Source of the DNA: Cantharellus purpuraceus
Taxonomy: Eukaryota; Basidiomycota; Agaricomycetes; Cantharellales; Hydnaceae
Direction: 5' to 3'
DNA length: 64,000 bases
Assembly (NCBI GenBank): GCA_025174535.1
Contig: JALBUN010000003.1
Location: 1,572,501-1,636,500 of the forward strand
The notes under the pieces were generated by a model. That model was not told where the DNA came from. It made no database searches and saw only the letters and a list, made by a program, of their open reading frames with translations. Position numbers and translations under genes: made by a program. Positions 21,504 through 32,820 of this stretch are shown one piece after another (positions within the stretch are counted from its first letter, which is position 1; each line of letters begins with the position of its first letter).

Positions 21504-22039
21504 TGTTATGACTATATTCATTAATGTCCAGATCCCTGTCTGATCCACTCAGATCCCCGTGCATATGAAATCTATACTCCATTTGGAAACCGCTGTCTCC
21601 ATCTACCTGTCCGATTGTCACCGCTGATTCCGCCCATCCATCTCTGGTTCTGATTGATGCATCAGCATCACCATAGGAACCTGGACATCTGTCCCCGTTG
21701 GACTCAGACATACTCATGTAAGGCTGTCAGCCTCGGAGACCCATCACCGGAGTAATTATTAGATTTCAAATATGTATTTAAGTTGCCTGACTGGGGACTT
21801 CATTCCCCAGTTTGAATGTTGAATCACACCTAGTTCCTAAGTCTGATCCTAACTATCTAAGTCGTACCCCATCTCTGAAATCTCAGACACCAGTATTAGT
21901 GAGGGCGCAGCACATAAGCTGAAGCCAAGTCTGTTCTGACCCTTATGATGTACCCTGACTCCCTCTCCAACTCCGACCAAACCTCCAACCCGACCTCTGA
22001 CCCAATCTCTGACCCCCTATTTGGACCTAGTGCATAACA
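21504..22039 (+). repeat. 3' LTR of gypsy A1
   Basis: 536 bp, TGTTATGAC...GCATAACA, full length. Its right edge falls within the integrase region of the oppositely oriented A2 copy. Confidence 0.88.
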
Positions 22040-24960
22040 GTTGTTGTAGGCAAACTCTGCTATCAGAAGTAGATCAGCCCAGTTGTCCTGTTGATAGTTA
22101 CAATAGACTCAGAGATATTGTTCCAGGGACTGATTCATTTGTTCCGTTTGTCCGTCTCCTTCAGGATGGTATCTGGAGGTGAAATGAGGCTTCATGTTGA
22201 GAGCCTTTCCTAATGTGCGGAAGGAGGACACAAACTCCGAGCCCCGATCGGACGTGACATGCGATGGGACTCCATGTTTAGAGAATACGTGGAGAATGAA
22301 CAACTTAGCTAGTGAGGCGGAGGTGATGGTGTCATGTGTCGGAATGAATAGTGACTGTTTAGTGAACCTGTCGACAATCACAAGTATGGTGTCATGTCCG
22401 AGCGATGGGGGGAGCTTCTCTATGAAATCCATGGAGATGGAGTTCCATGGTTGCTCTGGGACTGGAAGTTGTTTAAGCATTCTGTAGGGTTTGTGCCTTT
22501 GCGATTTTGAGTGCATACATGTGGTGCAGGAGTTACAGTAGTGTTGAATGTATTCTTGCATTTTTGGCCATATGTAGTCTTGCTGGATTAATCCTTGTGT
22601 GCGATTTTGCCCAAAATGGCTGGAGATTGGGTGATCATGATAATACTGCAAAACTCGGAGTCGGAGACCATTGGCGTCAGGGACATATATCCAGTTGTTG
22701 TGTCAGAGGTGTTCTTCAGGGTCAAATGACTATTTTAGATCGGAAGGGTTGTCCAAGTGTTTAACTGCAACAGGATTGGATTGGAGTGATGAGCAGATGT
22801 TGGAGCGGAGTTGGTCGATGTCCATAATGGTAACAGCTTGGAGGGTGGGAGTCATGAGGGTGGATGCCCATAGGGACAATGCCAGCTGCTCATTAGTGAA
22901 CACAGGATGAAAGTTGTGTGGGTTTACAGTGGCATAGTTGCTACTCCCCTCTTTAGGGTAGACGTCCCAGCATCTAGTCACTGCATCGGGCTTTGCTCCG
23001 AGTTGACCAGGATGGAAACGGATGACGAGATTGAACTGAGACAGGTATTCAGACCATCAGACTTGTCTCCGGGTGAGTAGTTTCGTTGTGGAGAAGTATT
23101 CCAAGTTCTTGTGGTCCATTATGATGTCCACCAGATTGGAGGGGCCTTCAAGGTAGTGTCTTCATATCTGGAAGGCTTCATATATGGCAAGGAGCTCTTT
23201 GTCATGGACATCATAGTTCAGTTTGGGGGGTGTAAATGTATGTGAGTGAAAAGCGATCAGATGGACTTGTCCATCATCTCTCTGGATGATGGACAGGATT
23301 GTGGCAAGTGCATAGTTGGAGTCATTGGTTTCTAATAGGATAGGAATGTCTGGAACCCAATGAGTCAGTATCGGAGCAGAAGTAAAGGCCTTTTTCAAGG
23401 TCTCAAAGCTCTGTCTACATTTGTCAGTGAAATTCCATTGGGTACCCTTCCTAGTAAGTCGGGTGAGTGGAATGGTGATATTGGAGTAGCCATAAATGAA
23501 GTGGCGGTAGAAGTTGGTGAACCCCAGGAAGGACTGTACATCTTTGACTTTCTGTGGTTCCAGCCATTCCTGTATGCTTTGATTTTGTCATCGGACATTG
23601 TCAGTCCTGCCAGGGAGAGGATATAGCCTTGATACTCGACCGAGTCGGAGTGGAATTCACATTTGTTGGCGGAGGCGAAGAGGCCATGTTTTCGGAGACA
23701 TTGGAGTACCTCTCAGACATGTGTCTGATGCTCTTCTTCATTATCCGAATATACTAAAATGTCATCTAAGTAAACGAGGACGGTCACATCGAGGAGGTTG
23801 GCGAAGGTATCATTCATGAACCTCTGGAAGGTGGCCGGAGCATTGGTTAGTCTGAAGGGCATGACACACCACTTGAAAGATCCATATCGAGTGCGGAAAG
23901 TCATTTCCACTTGTCACCTTCTCAGATGCAGACTAGATGGTAGGCATGTCGGAGATCTATTTTGGAATAGATCTTAGCCTTTCGTGGGCTCTCGAGTAGG
24001 TCCGCGGTGTGGGGTATTGGGTATTGGTCTTTCTTGGTGAAGTCAACGCATAGACAGAGTGATCCGTCCTTTTTGCGGACAAATAGGACCAGAGCTCCAT
24101 GGGGAGATAGGGATGGGCAGATGAAGCCCATGGCCAAGTTCTCATCTATGAATGTTTGGAGGGCCAGTAGCTCTTTTTGGGATAGCAAGTAGATAGGGCC
24201 AAGTGGAGGGGTGGAGTTGTCATCCAACTCAATCTTGAGATCGTATGGTCGGTGTTCTGCTAGGGAGTTGGCTTTAGACTTGCTGAACATGTCGGCGAAC
24301 TCATGATACTCCTTAGGAACCATAGATAAGTCTGGTGGAGTTGATTGGGCAGAACAAGCAGCGAGGAATATCGGATTGGAGAGGTGAACCTGGAATGTGT
24401 GAGAGCCATCCAGTTTGCTTAGTCTGGTGAAGACCATAGCATCCACCATTGATATAGATGGAGGGGTAGATGGAGTATCTATGGGAGCAGAGTCAGCGGA
24501 GGCAGAAGATAATTTTGCACCTAAAGTTGCTGGTGACATTGGGGATGACACAGCCTGTACTGGGGAATGGAATGTGATATGGCCCAATGCCCAGTCAATC
24601 AACGGATTGTAGCGGGTGAGCCAGTTATGTCTGAGAACCACAGAACAGCTGGAGTCAAGCAGAGTAACATAGAATGTAAGGTTCTGGATTTCTCCAACAG
24701 AAAAATGGATAGACAGATCTATGGCTTGTGAAATAACAGCATTAGTAGTGCCATCAAATAATCAGAGTGATATTGGAGCTATGGTGTATGTATGGAGTTT
24801 ATGTAAATTGGAAAAAGAGGAATCAAGGAAACAGTGAGTAGAACCGGAGTCAATTAATGCCTGGATAGTGGTATTGGGAATGGAGTCGGAGTAGATGAGG
24901 AGGGTAAGGGAGTCAGAGTGGGAAAGAGTGGATGCATTCAGGCGGACCTCGTTTGTCATA
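22040..24960 (-). pseudogene. Pol of gypsy A2, 3'-truncated
   Basis: Minus strand. Protease ALIDSGSTHCF (about 24830-24870); a 239-codon frame (23922-24641) holds VVLRHNWLTRYNPLIDW and the N-terminal RT with KKDQYPIPH and KIDLRHAYHLV. Then [10 protein letters not shown] (about 23755-23785), RNase H (about 22980-23400), the HHCC segment and integrase core (22109-22651, 180 codons open) with VTSDRGSEFVSSF and YHPEGDGQ. It is less damaged than A1: several sites that are TGA in A1 are CGA or CAA here. The frame ends at the A1 LTR junction in the integrase segment reading EFAYNN. Confidence 0.83.
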
Positions 24961-25012
24961 CAGGGAGTACCAACACAGCCCTCAGCCCGTACGGAGGCTA
25001 TAGGACTGCTTA

Positions 25013-26155
25013 CTATTTTTTTTGGTCCATCGCTTTAGTGTCAGACTTATCCATTGTGGCATTGGTGGCACGGCCCTTTGCCTTTGCTGCAGAAGAGGTT
25101 GCCTTGTTGCAATCCTTGGCTTGGTGGCCAGGTTTTCCACAGAACAGACAGAGGTTGTTGTCCATGCAGCGCTGGTGTTCCTGCTGGGTAAGTTTTCCAT
25201 CTTTCCCCAGCTTGGTGGAGAGGTCCAGAGTGCTCTTGCAAGCTCTGGAGTTATTGCTGGTTCCAGAGTTGTTCTGACTGGAACTGGAAGTGGTGGCATT
25301 ACCAGTGTTTGACTTCTGGCCTGAGTTGGCAGTAGTCTTCTTATCGGACCCCTTGTTGGACTTTGGGGTCTTGTCCAATGATTTGTCTGATTTGTTGTTA
25401 GCCAAATTTTTGCGGGAGACCTCAGATTGACGTTCTCAATAACAGGTGTCGATGGATTGGGCAAGTTTGTGAAGGTTAACCAATGTATCTGGCTTACCGA
25501 CACATGATATCTCATCCTTGATGTGGGATGGAAGACCAACGTAAAATTGGCATTGGAGTGTGGTGTCACCCCATTGGACTTTCAGAGCTAGCTGCTGGAA
25601 ACTCACAATGTATTTTGCAATTTTGTGATTTTCCTTCATCCAAAGTTGGTTGAGTTCATTCTCAGCATCGGCCTCGGGGTTGTAAGGACCAAAATTGGTC
25701 CGAAGTTTGGAGATGAAGTTGGAGTAGTCTTCTGACCATAATGGATCATTGGAGTCATCCATGAGTGCTGGCTTGAAGTAGTCCAGCGCAGTGCCCTTGA
25801 GATAGGACATGGTGAAGGTGACCTTCACCTGATTGGATGTGAACATGTCAGGGCGGTCATGGAAATTCAGCCGGCATTGCACCAAGAATGGCTGGAGTTT
25901 TCATGGATTGGAGCCATCAAATGGGTCGGGCTCCCAGACCTTGGTCCAGGACTTAGGGGCTTGTGGGTTACAGATGCTGCTGGCAAGCAGGGAGATGGCT
26001 TGCACCAGATTTGGGGAGGGTGGGGTGTCATCCTCTTCATTGACAGCCTCTATGTGGTCCATCGGTTCTTCGATGACCTCGGGGATGGTGTCTATGCTGG
26101 GAGCAGGCACCTCAACAGTTTGTGCGCATTTGGAATTGGCGGTGGATCGTGGCAT
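25013..26155 (-). pseudogene. Gag of gypsy A2
   Basis: Same layout as A1 Gag: MPRSTANSK at 26155, capsid-like SYLKGTALDYFKP, zinc knuckle CLFCGKPGHQAKDC (about 25110-25155), end at 25013. Interrupted near 25893 and 25438. The two positions that are TGA in A1 Gag are CAA (Gln) here. Confidence 0.83.
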
Positions 26156-26187
26156 TGGTAGGAGTGAGTATGGCAGTTTGAATATAC

Positions 26188-26726
26188 TGTTACACACTAG
26201 GTCTGATTGGGGGTCAGAGATTGTGTCAGAGGTTGGGTCAGAGGTTTGGTTGGAGTTGGAGAGGGAGTGGGGACATTGTGGAGGTCAGAACAGACTTGGC
26301 TTCAGCTTATGTGCTGCACCCTCACTAATACCGGTGTCTGAGATTTCAGAGATGGGGTACGACTTAGAGAGTTAGGATCGGACTTAGGAACTAGGTGTGA
26401 TTCAACATTCAAACTGGGGAATGAAGTCCCCAGTCAGGCAGCTTAAATACATATTTGAAATCTAATAATAATTACTCCAGTGATGGGTCTCCAAGGCTGA
26501 CAGCCTTACATGAGTATGTCTGAGTCCGATGGGGACAGATGTCCAGGTTCCTATGGTGATGCTGATGCATCAATCAGAACCAGAGATGGATGGGCAAGAT
26601 TCAGCAGTGACAATCAGACAGGTAAATGGAGACGTGACAGTTTCCAAATGGAGTATAGATTTCATATGCGCAGGGATCTGAGTGGATCAGACAGGGATCT
26701 GGGCATTAATGAATATAGTCATAACA
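26188..26726 (-). repeat. 5' LTR of gypsy A2
   Basis: Reverse orientation, TGTTACACACTAGG at its left end and GTCATAACA at its right end. About 539 bp and clearly alignable with 21504-22039 and 27179-27717. Confidence 0.85.
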
Positions 26727-27178
26727 GGTAGTTGGAACATTGAAGAATATTTCGATGTCACCAACATTGAGTATTATGATGTAATACTTGGTACCCCATT
26801 CCTACAAAAGCTAGGAATATGCCTGGACTTTAATGGCCCAGCCCAAATCATGATGGGAACTGAAGAAGTCCCCACCAATGGAGAGCATAATACTGATGCT
26901 CTTCATACCCCATCATGGGGTATAAACTCAACAAAGAAAGAGTGTTGGAACGAATAAATGATGCCAAGGGGGTAACTCTAAACACGAGCTACCCACAATG
27001 CAGTCCTTCCTAAAAGAAGGACTAGACTCAGTAAAGGACCCCCCAGTGGAGGATTCAAATAAGAGCATGACATGAATAGCTTCGTCTTGTGAAGGATCAA
27101 CCACTTACACAGCTGGTCAGATCCCTCAGTTGAGGGATCAATGGAAAGAAAAGTACGCTGACCTATTCAGCAGCATAC

Positions 27179-27717
27179 TGTTATGCACTGAGTCCAATTG
27201 GGGGTTGGAGATTGGGTCAGAGGTTGGGTCGGAGGTTTGGTTGGAGTCGGGGAGGGAGTCAGGGTATGTCGTGGGGGTCGGAATGGACTTGGCTTCAGCT
27301 TATGTGCTGCGCCCTCACTAATACTGGTGTCCAAGATTTCAGAGACGGAGTATGACTTAGATAGTTAGGATCGGACTTAGGAACTAGGCGTGATTCAACA
27401 TTCAAACTGGGGAATGAAGTCCCCAGTCAGGCAACTTAAATACATATTTGAAATCTAATAATAATTACTCCAGTGATGGGTCTCCAAGGCCGACGGCCTT
27501 ACAAGTATGTCCGAGTCCGATGGGGACGGATGTCTGGGTTCCTATGGTGATGCTGATGCATCAATTGGAACCGGACACGGATGGGTGAGATTTGGCAGTG
27601 ACAATTGGACAGATAAATGGAAACGTGACGGTTCCCAAATGGAGTATAGATTTCATATGCATGGGGATCTGAGTGGATTGGATGGGGATCTGGGTGTTAA
27701 TGAATATAGTCATAACA
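27179..27717 (-). mobile_element. Family A solo LTR with CATAC target duplication
   Basis: 539 bp, TGTTATGCACTG...GTCATAACA, flanked by CATAC at 27174-27178 and 27718-27722. Element B coding sequence is continuous when it is excised, so it entered B after B had fixed. No internal element sequence remains, as after LTR-LTR recombination. Confidence 0.93.
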
Positions 27718-28969
27718 CATACCCTTAGAACTTCCCCCATTTAGGGAAGTTAACCACAAGATTAATCTCGTGGATCCTGACAAGTGAATACATTATCACT
27801 TGCCTAAGTGTCCAGAGCACTACCGAGCAGAACTTTCAGAGAAAGTCCTGCGATACACCACTGCTAAATGGTGGGTATTGGCTACAGCCCAGCAGGCCAT
27901 ACCAATGCTATGCATTCCCAAAAAAAATGGGAAGCTCCACACCGTGTTCAACTTGTGCAAACAGAATGATAATACGGTGAAGGACGTAACACCCTTCCCT
28001 GATCAGGACAACATTAGACATGATGTTGCCTGCTGTACATATTGATCTAAACTCAATATGTCTGAGGTGTATGAACAGATACACGTCAGACTGACAGATA
28101 TACCCAAGACAGCGTTTGCAACCATCTTGGGGACATTTGTCAGTCAAGTCATGCAGCAAGGGGACTGCAATGCCCCCTTGACATTTCAGTGGCTCATGAC
28201 TGCCATCTTCTGAGAATATATCAATAGATTCATCCATGTATATCTGGATGACATATTTGTGTACTCTCATACTATATGAGAGCACAAACACCACCTAGAG
28301 ATGGTGTTCACCAAGCTCAGGAAAGCACATATGTTCCTGAGCAAGGATAAGATCAATCTATACTCAACAAGTATGGATTGCCTTGGTCACCTAATAGATG
28401 ACCAAGGTGTGCATGCAGACACTGATAAAATGCAGTGAATATGAGAATGGAGACAACCTAGGTCATACCATAAAGTCCAACATTTTCTTGGACTAGTGCA
28501 GTATCTGGTGCACTATATGCCAGACATAACTGCATACACAACCCTGTTATCAGGTTGTGCTTGTAATAATCATCCATTCTTATGGATGCCGCTGCTGGAG
28601 AAATGCTTTGAAAGCATCAAGCTCCTAGCATGTAGGGTTCCAATATTGAAGCCCATTGATGTCAATAACCCCAATACTCCAAAACTGGAGTCAGAGCCAT
28701 CTATGGACAAGGAAAAGATTGGCAGACCTGTCAGCCTGCCAGATTCCTATCCAAGAAATTTAGTGCTGCACAACAGCACTATAAGACCCATGAGCACAAG
28801 ACTATAGCTGTGCTCAAAGCCCTAATGAGATGGGAAGATAAGCTACTAGGACAAAAGTTTGTCCTAGTAACTGACCACAAGGGTCTCAAATACTTCAAGA
28901 CCTAAAAGAACCTGTCTCCTAGACAGATTAGGTGGTGGGAATTCTTATCCTGTTTCAACTTCACTGTCA

Positions 28970-29360
28970 GGGCAACCTAAGCAGATGCTCTACCAGAGGT
29001 GGTGAACTGACAAAGGGGGATCCAAAGAGAAAACTCTGAGGAGCACTTCACCAGTCTGGGACTAAATATATAGCTTGGAGAATGAAAGCTGAATGATCCG
29101 AACTATGTATGAGGTAAGCAAAGATGAATAAGCAGGGAGATGAAGTGAATGGGTGCTTCGCTTAGACAGAGGATGTGGAGGGAATAGAAAACATAAAGAA
29201 AGCAAGGGAGAAGAGATGGAAAGGGAATCTGGAGTGTCCAGGCAGTCGTGAGCACTGTTTGTCTGTGTAGCAGGCTTCAGACTTGTTTGCTGCACTTCAG
29301 ATCATGCTCGCTGGATTCAGAGTGTGGGAAAATGGTGGGCGACCTCTAAGAGTTCCCCTT
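28970..29360. other. Unexplained segment within element B RNase H/integrase linker
   Basis: Between FLSCFNFTV and TLHIDGVENKVADCLSRYY about 390 bases do not fit the expected continuous pol frame. The first part still reads like a second version of the same motif (ADALPEV); the middle (about 29080-29280) is AG-rich without the palindrome texture. An insertion or a recombination patch is likely; the source is not identified. Confidence 0.4.
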
Positions 29361-29972
29361 ACATTCACCACCCTGCATATAGATGGGGTAGAGAACAAAG
29401 TAGCAGATTGTCTATCACGCTACTATGCTGATGACTCCCCAACAGAGAGTCATCCCAACTACATCTACATGAGTGCAGATGTACGTCTTGACCCTGAAGG
29501 AGAACTGCTCCCCACGGAACAGTTCATTGAGATCAGGACAGCAGCAGTCACCTGAAGGTGACTGCTCGAGAAAAAAGAAAACAGAGTGCTAGAAGCTGAA
29601 GCACTCAATGTTCAAACAGAATCATTGAATGATGATTCTAATTCCTCTAAAGAAATAGAGGGTGTTGGAGTGATGTCATCAGATGATGACGGAACACCAT
29701 TGCAATCCCATGTTGAGCATGGGATCAACCTCATGCAGATTGTATGAAGCACATATAGAAAGGATACTGTCCTTTCTAAGGTGCTGGAAGCACCTAAAGA
29801 GCATGCATGATTTGGTGTGCGTGATGGTCTAATATGGACCAAAAATATGTACAAATGTGATGTCATCTGTATACTCTGCTCAGCATTCCTGAAGGGGAGG
29901 AGGCTGGTTGAGATAATAATTGACCATGCACACCAAGTAGTTGGCCATTTTGGTCAACTAAAAACCACACGC

Positions 29973-30493
29973 GATTGAACTGAGACAGGTATTCAGACCA
30001 TCAGACTTGTCTCCGGGTGAGTAGTTTCGTTGTGGAGAAGTATTCCAAGTTTTTGTGGTCAGTTATGACATCCACCGGATTGGAGGGGCCTTCAAGGTAA
30101 TGTCTCCATATCCGGAAGGCTTCATATATGGCAAGGAGCTCTTTGTCATGGACATCATAGTTCAGTTCAGGGGGTGTAAATGTACGCGAGTGAAAAGCGA
30201 TTGGATGGACTTGTCCGTCATCCAGAGAGATGATGGACAGGATCGCAGCGAGTGCATAGTCGGAGGCATCGGTCTCTAATAGAATAGGAATGTCTGGAAC
30301 CCAATGAGTCAGTATCGGAGCAGAAGTAAAGGCCTTTTTCAAGGTCTGAAAGCTCTGTCTACATTCATCAGTGAAATTCCATTGGATACCCTTCCTAGTG
30401 AGTCGGGTGAGCAGAACGGTGATATCAAAGTAGCCGTGAATGAAGCAGCGGTAGAAGTTGGCGAACCCTAGGAAGGACTGTACGTCCTTGACT
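29973..30493 (-). mobile_element. Internal fragment of gypsy family A (RT/RNase H) without LTRs
   Basis: Minus-strand 520-bp piece encoding MKKAFTSAPILTHWVPDIP through [19 protein letters not shown], closely matching A2 at 23010-23540. It sits inside the integrase core of element B in place of B's own sequence. There are no LTR ends or target duplication, so it did not arrive by normal integration. Confidence 0.8.
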
Positions 30494-31323
30494 CACATCT
30501 ATCTTTTGGCATGAACTACAGCAGATAATGGGAGTGAAACTCCTCATGTCCACAGTGTTCCATCTGCAAACAGATGGAGCGATGGAATGAGTGAATCGTT
30601 CCATTGGCCAAATACTTTGTACCATTGTACAAAGTGATCAGAAAGATTGGGCACACAAGTGTCCAATGGTGGAGTTTGCACTAAACTCCAACATAAGCTC
30701 AACAACAGGGTTTACTCCATTTGAGCTTAACCACAGGTATATGCCTAGAATAGGCATGCCCATTAACAATGATACCAAGTTCAAGGGTGTCAAACGATTT
30801 GCACAGCAGGCTCAAATGAACCTGCTAGCGGTGCATGATGCAATTATAGAAAGTCACATCATTCAGACGTTTCATGCCAATAAGAAACATCGGGAAGGTC
30901 CAACCTTCCAGAGAGGTGACAAAGTCTACCTTTCAATGAAAAACTTGACTCTACCTAAGGGTAGAACCAGCAAAATAGTGCCCAGGTATTGGACCATATA
31001 AAATAATCAAAGCCCATAATAAAGCTTCAATGGTGACACTGGAACTGCCACCAGAACTGACTAGTAGGCATATTACACCTATGTTCCACATCAGTCTCAT
31101 TTGACCATATGTGCTGAATGGTGAGATGATGGGAAGCAAAGTCATTTTATGACTTTGGGAACAACAATGAGCAGGAGTGGCTCATCGATGAAATCATCGC
31201 TCATCAATGGATAAGTGATAAAGAACTTGAATTTCAAGTTCTATGGATGTTGGGAGACATCACCTGGGAACCTTACACATCATGTAAGGACCTAGAAGCT
31301 CTAGACAATTATTTAGAGCTTTG

Positions 31324-31754
31324 AGGGGTGATTCGAGTGTGAGAACTACCTCATAGACAGTAGTTCTCAGAGACAGAGCCCCAAAGATCTAATGGGGCTC
31401 AAGGGGGGGAAGTGGAACTACCAAGAATAAAGGTAGCTCCTAGCAGGATGTGACAAGAGCTACCATCAATGATGGTAGCTCAATGAGGGGAGGAGGAACC
31501 ACCTTGACTAATGGTAGTTCCTAGATAAGGATAGAGCTACCATAACAACAGGTAGCTCAATGGCAGAAAAAACTGCTCCCATAGGGAGCAGTTCACTGTT
31601 GTGCTACTCATAGTAGCACAAAGGGGTAAGCGATAATTAATTGTGTTACACCCATGTGACGTAGTCACTGGAAAATTCTCAATAAAGAATTTTTGAGCTC
31701 AGCCATAAAAGGCTAGTGGTGTTTCTTTGAACCACCACAACCCCCCCCCCTCCA
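31324..31754. other. Non-coding part of element B after pol
   Basis: About 430 bases with repeated short words such as GGTAGCTC / GAGCTACC and inverted repeats around 31580-31620, ending in a run of C (31741-31750). No frame. It may be an untranslated region or LTR of an element B copy. Confidence 0.4.
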
Positions 31755-31778
31755 TCAAAATGTCATCTCAGAAGGGAG

Positions 31779-32820
31779 ATGATGGATGCTCAGGATGAGC
31801 ATCCAATGGAAGTTGAACAAACTTCCACAGCTGCAGCACTGGTAACTAGTGCTGCAGATATGATCAGGAGTCATCAAGATGAGATGACCTGGAAAATTGG
31901 TGGATGGCATGGTGGCGCTGCCATCCATCACCCTCATGGGTGCAACAAGTGCGACGCATGTGTTGCACTTAATCAAGGCCCAAAATGGAGGCTGACTATA
32001 TCTTTCCACTGCTTTGGTGGAAAGGGCATTAAGAGTCACGTGGCTGCAACTTATATGTGACATCAAAGATGATGTCACAACACCTTATCATGAAGACTAC
32101 GATAAGATGTACAAGGACAACTTGGACCTGTTTGTGCAGGTCCAAGAACTTGAAGGACTTCTTGACAATGAGAAGTCCAAAGTAACTCGTCTCAGAGACA
32201 AGTTAAAAACACTGAAGGAGGCTGCTGACAGAGCACCTACGTTCAAGACCAAGCTCACAATGGTGCGCTTGGCCCCAGTAGCATCGCTATCGCGTGCTAC
32301 AGCAGGCAAATCATTGCCTGCCATTATGTTGTCATAGCCTGTGGCTTCATTGTCATGGGAAACAATCGATCTCACCAAAGAGGACAATCGCCTGAGCAAA
32401 TTGCCTTGGGTCAACCCTTGAGGGTTCAAAGGTCAAGATTGGGACAATACCAACCCAATCTGGGAAGGATATGACCATGATCATGGTCTCCTCCTGGCTA
32501 ATATCCCCAAGGGTGCTAAGCAACTGGGCAAACTCAAAGAGTTTGCCCTATCAGAAATTGAAGCTGAGATTGATCAGCTTTGAAAGGAGTATATGGCTGG
32601 TGACACCAGCTGTACCTTAAAAGACCCAGCATTGAAGATGCTGGAGGAAGACCAGCATATGAATTATTGCAAATGCTGGGATGATTTTGGGCATGCCCTC
32701 AAGCATACCAATGCAGGGAAATCATTCCCCAAATGGGCACCATGGTTCATGACTGCGGCTGACTCTCCCAGAGCAGTCACTGGCCACCTGCCACAACCTC
32801 TGGTGTATGGGAACCACCTT
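31779..32820 (+). pseudogene. Unidentified ORF region of palindrome-tiled element
   Basis: Starts MMDAQDEHPMEVEQTSTAAA (93 codons open), with a CNKCDAC cysteine motif at about 31950. A frame change leads to a coiled-coil stretch (VQVQELEGLLDNEKSKVTRL, about 32128-32190) and then another open frame to about 32990 containing YCKCWDDFGHAL. It lies downstream of pol in the same orientation and has the strongest inverted-repeat tiling of the window. It could be gag of a second element copy or an extra ORF after pol; I cannot tell. Confidence 0.45.

Larger units (their letters stand above)
12746..22039 (+). mobile_element. Ty3/gypsy chromovirus-type element A1, nearly complete but inactive
   Basis: Order: 5' LTR (12746-13262), gag, protease, reverse transcriptase, RNase H, integrase, chromodomain (to 19490), then a convergent antisense gene (19645-21386) and the 3' LTR (21504-22039). 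LTR ends are TGTTATG...CATAACA. About 7.9 kb remain once the nested D LTR (15900-17301) is removed. Gag and pol carry many in-frame TGA codons and frameshifts, so it cannot be autonomous now. The flanking pentamers (ATTTG left, GTTGT right) differ, so the two LTRs may come from different insertion events or flanks were lost by recombination. Confidence 0.85.
22040..26726 (-). mobile_element. Gypsy family A copy A2, minus orientation, 3' end missing
   Basis: 5' LTR at 26188-26726, gag, protease, RT, RNase H and integrase up to a cut at 22040, where A1's 3' LTR begins. Chromodomain, antisense gene and 3' LTR are absent here, but may survive as the A3 piece at 8977-12745. Right of 26726 lies element B, so A2 inserted into B's protease region. 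Confidence 0.8.
26727..31323 (+). pseudogene. Pol of gypsy element B
   Basis: Protease end DVILGTPFLQKLGI (about 26780-26820). RT starts before and continues after the solo LTR (EKYADLFSSI joins PLELPPFREVNHKINL exactly when the LTR and one CATAC are removed), with the catalytic VYLDDIFVYS (28238-28267). RNase H at about 28800-28960 (DHKGLKYFKT). Then HIDGVENKVADCLSRYY (about 29370-29420), an integrase HHCC remnant (HQVVGHFGQLKTT, about 29930-29970), a foreign 0.5-kb segment replacing much of the integrase core, and the rest of the integrase and C-terminal domain (FALNSNISSTTGFTPFEL, GDKVYLSMKNL). It ends with a diverged chromodomain-like stretch (LEFQVLWMLGDITWEPY). Several stops are present. 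Confidence 0.8.
26727..32803 (+). mobile_element. Ty3/gypsy element B, palindrome-tiled, fragmented
   Basis: Plus-oriented element starting here at the protease (5' part lost to A2) and running through RT, RNase H, integrase and a weak chromodomain to about 31323, then non-coding DNA and a second ORF region (31779-32820). Interruptions: a solo A LTR (27179-27717), an unexplained segment at about 28970-29360 and an A fragment (29973-30493). Throughout, the DNA consists of short perfect inverted repeats placed end to end, for example 9-bp arms at 27120-27139, 28315-28342 and 28381-28407, and 12-bp arms at 28844-28869. This is not seen in element A or the host genes. Confidence 0.75.

Noticed and set aside
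13295..26155. Classical Neurospora-type RIP (CpA to TpA)
   Set aside because: The changes that can be polarised with A1 against A2 are at CpG, giving TGA and CAA; there is no obvious excess of TpA in these copies by eye. A dinucleotide count would settle it.
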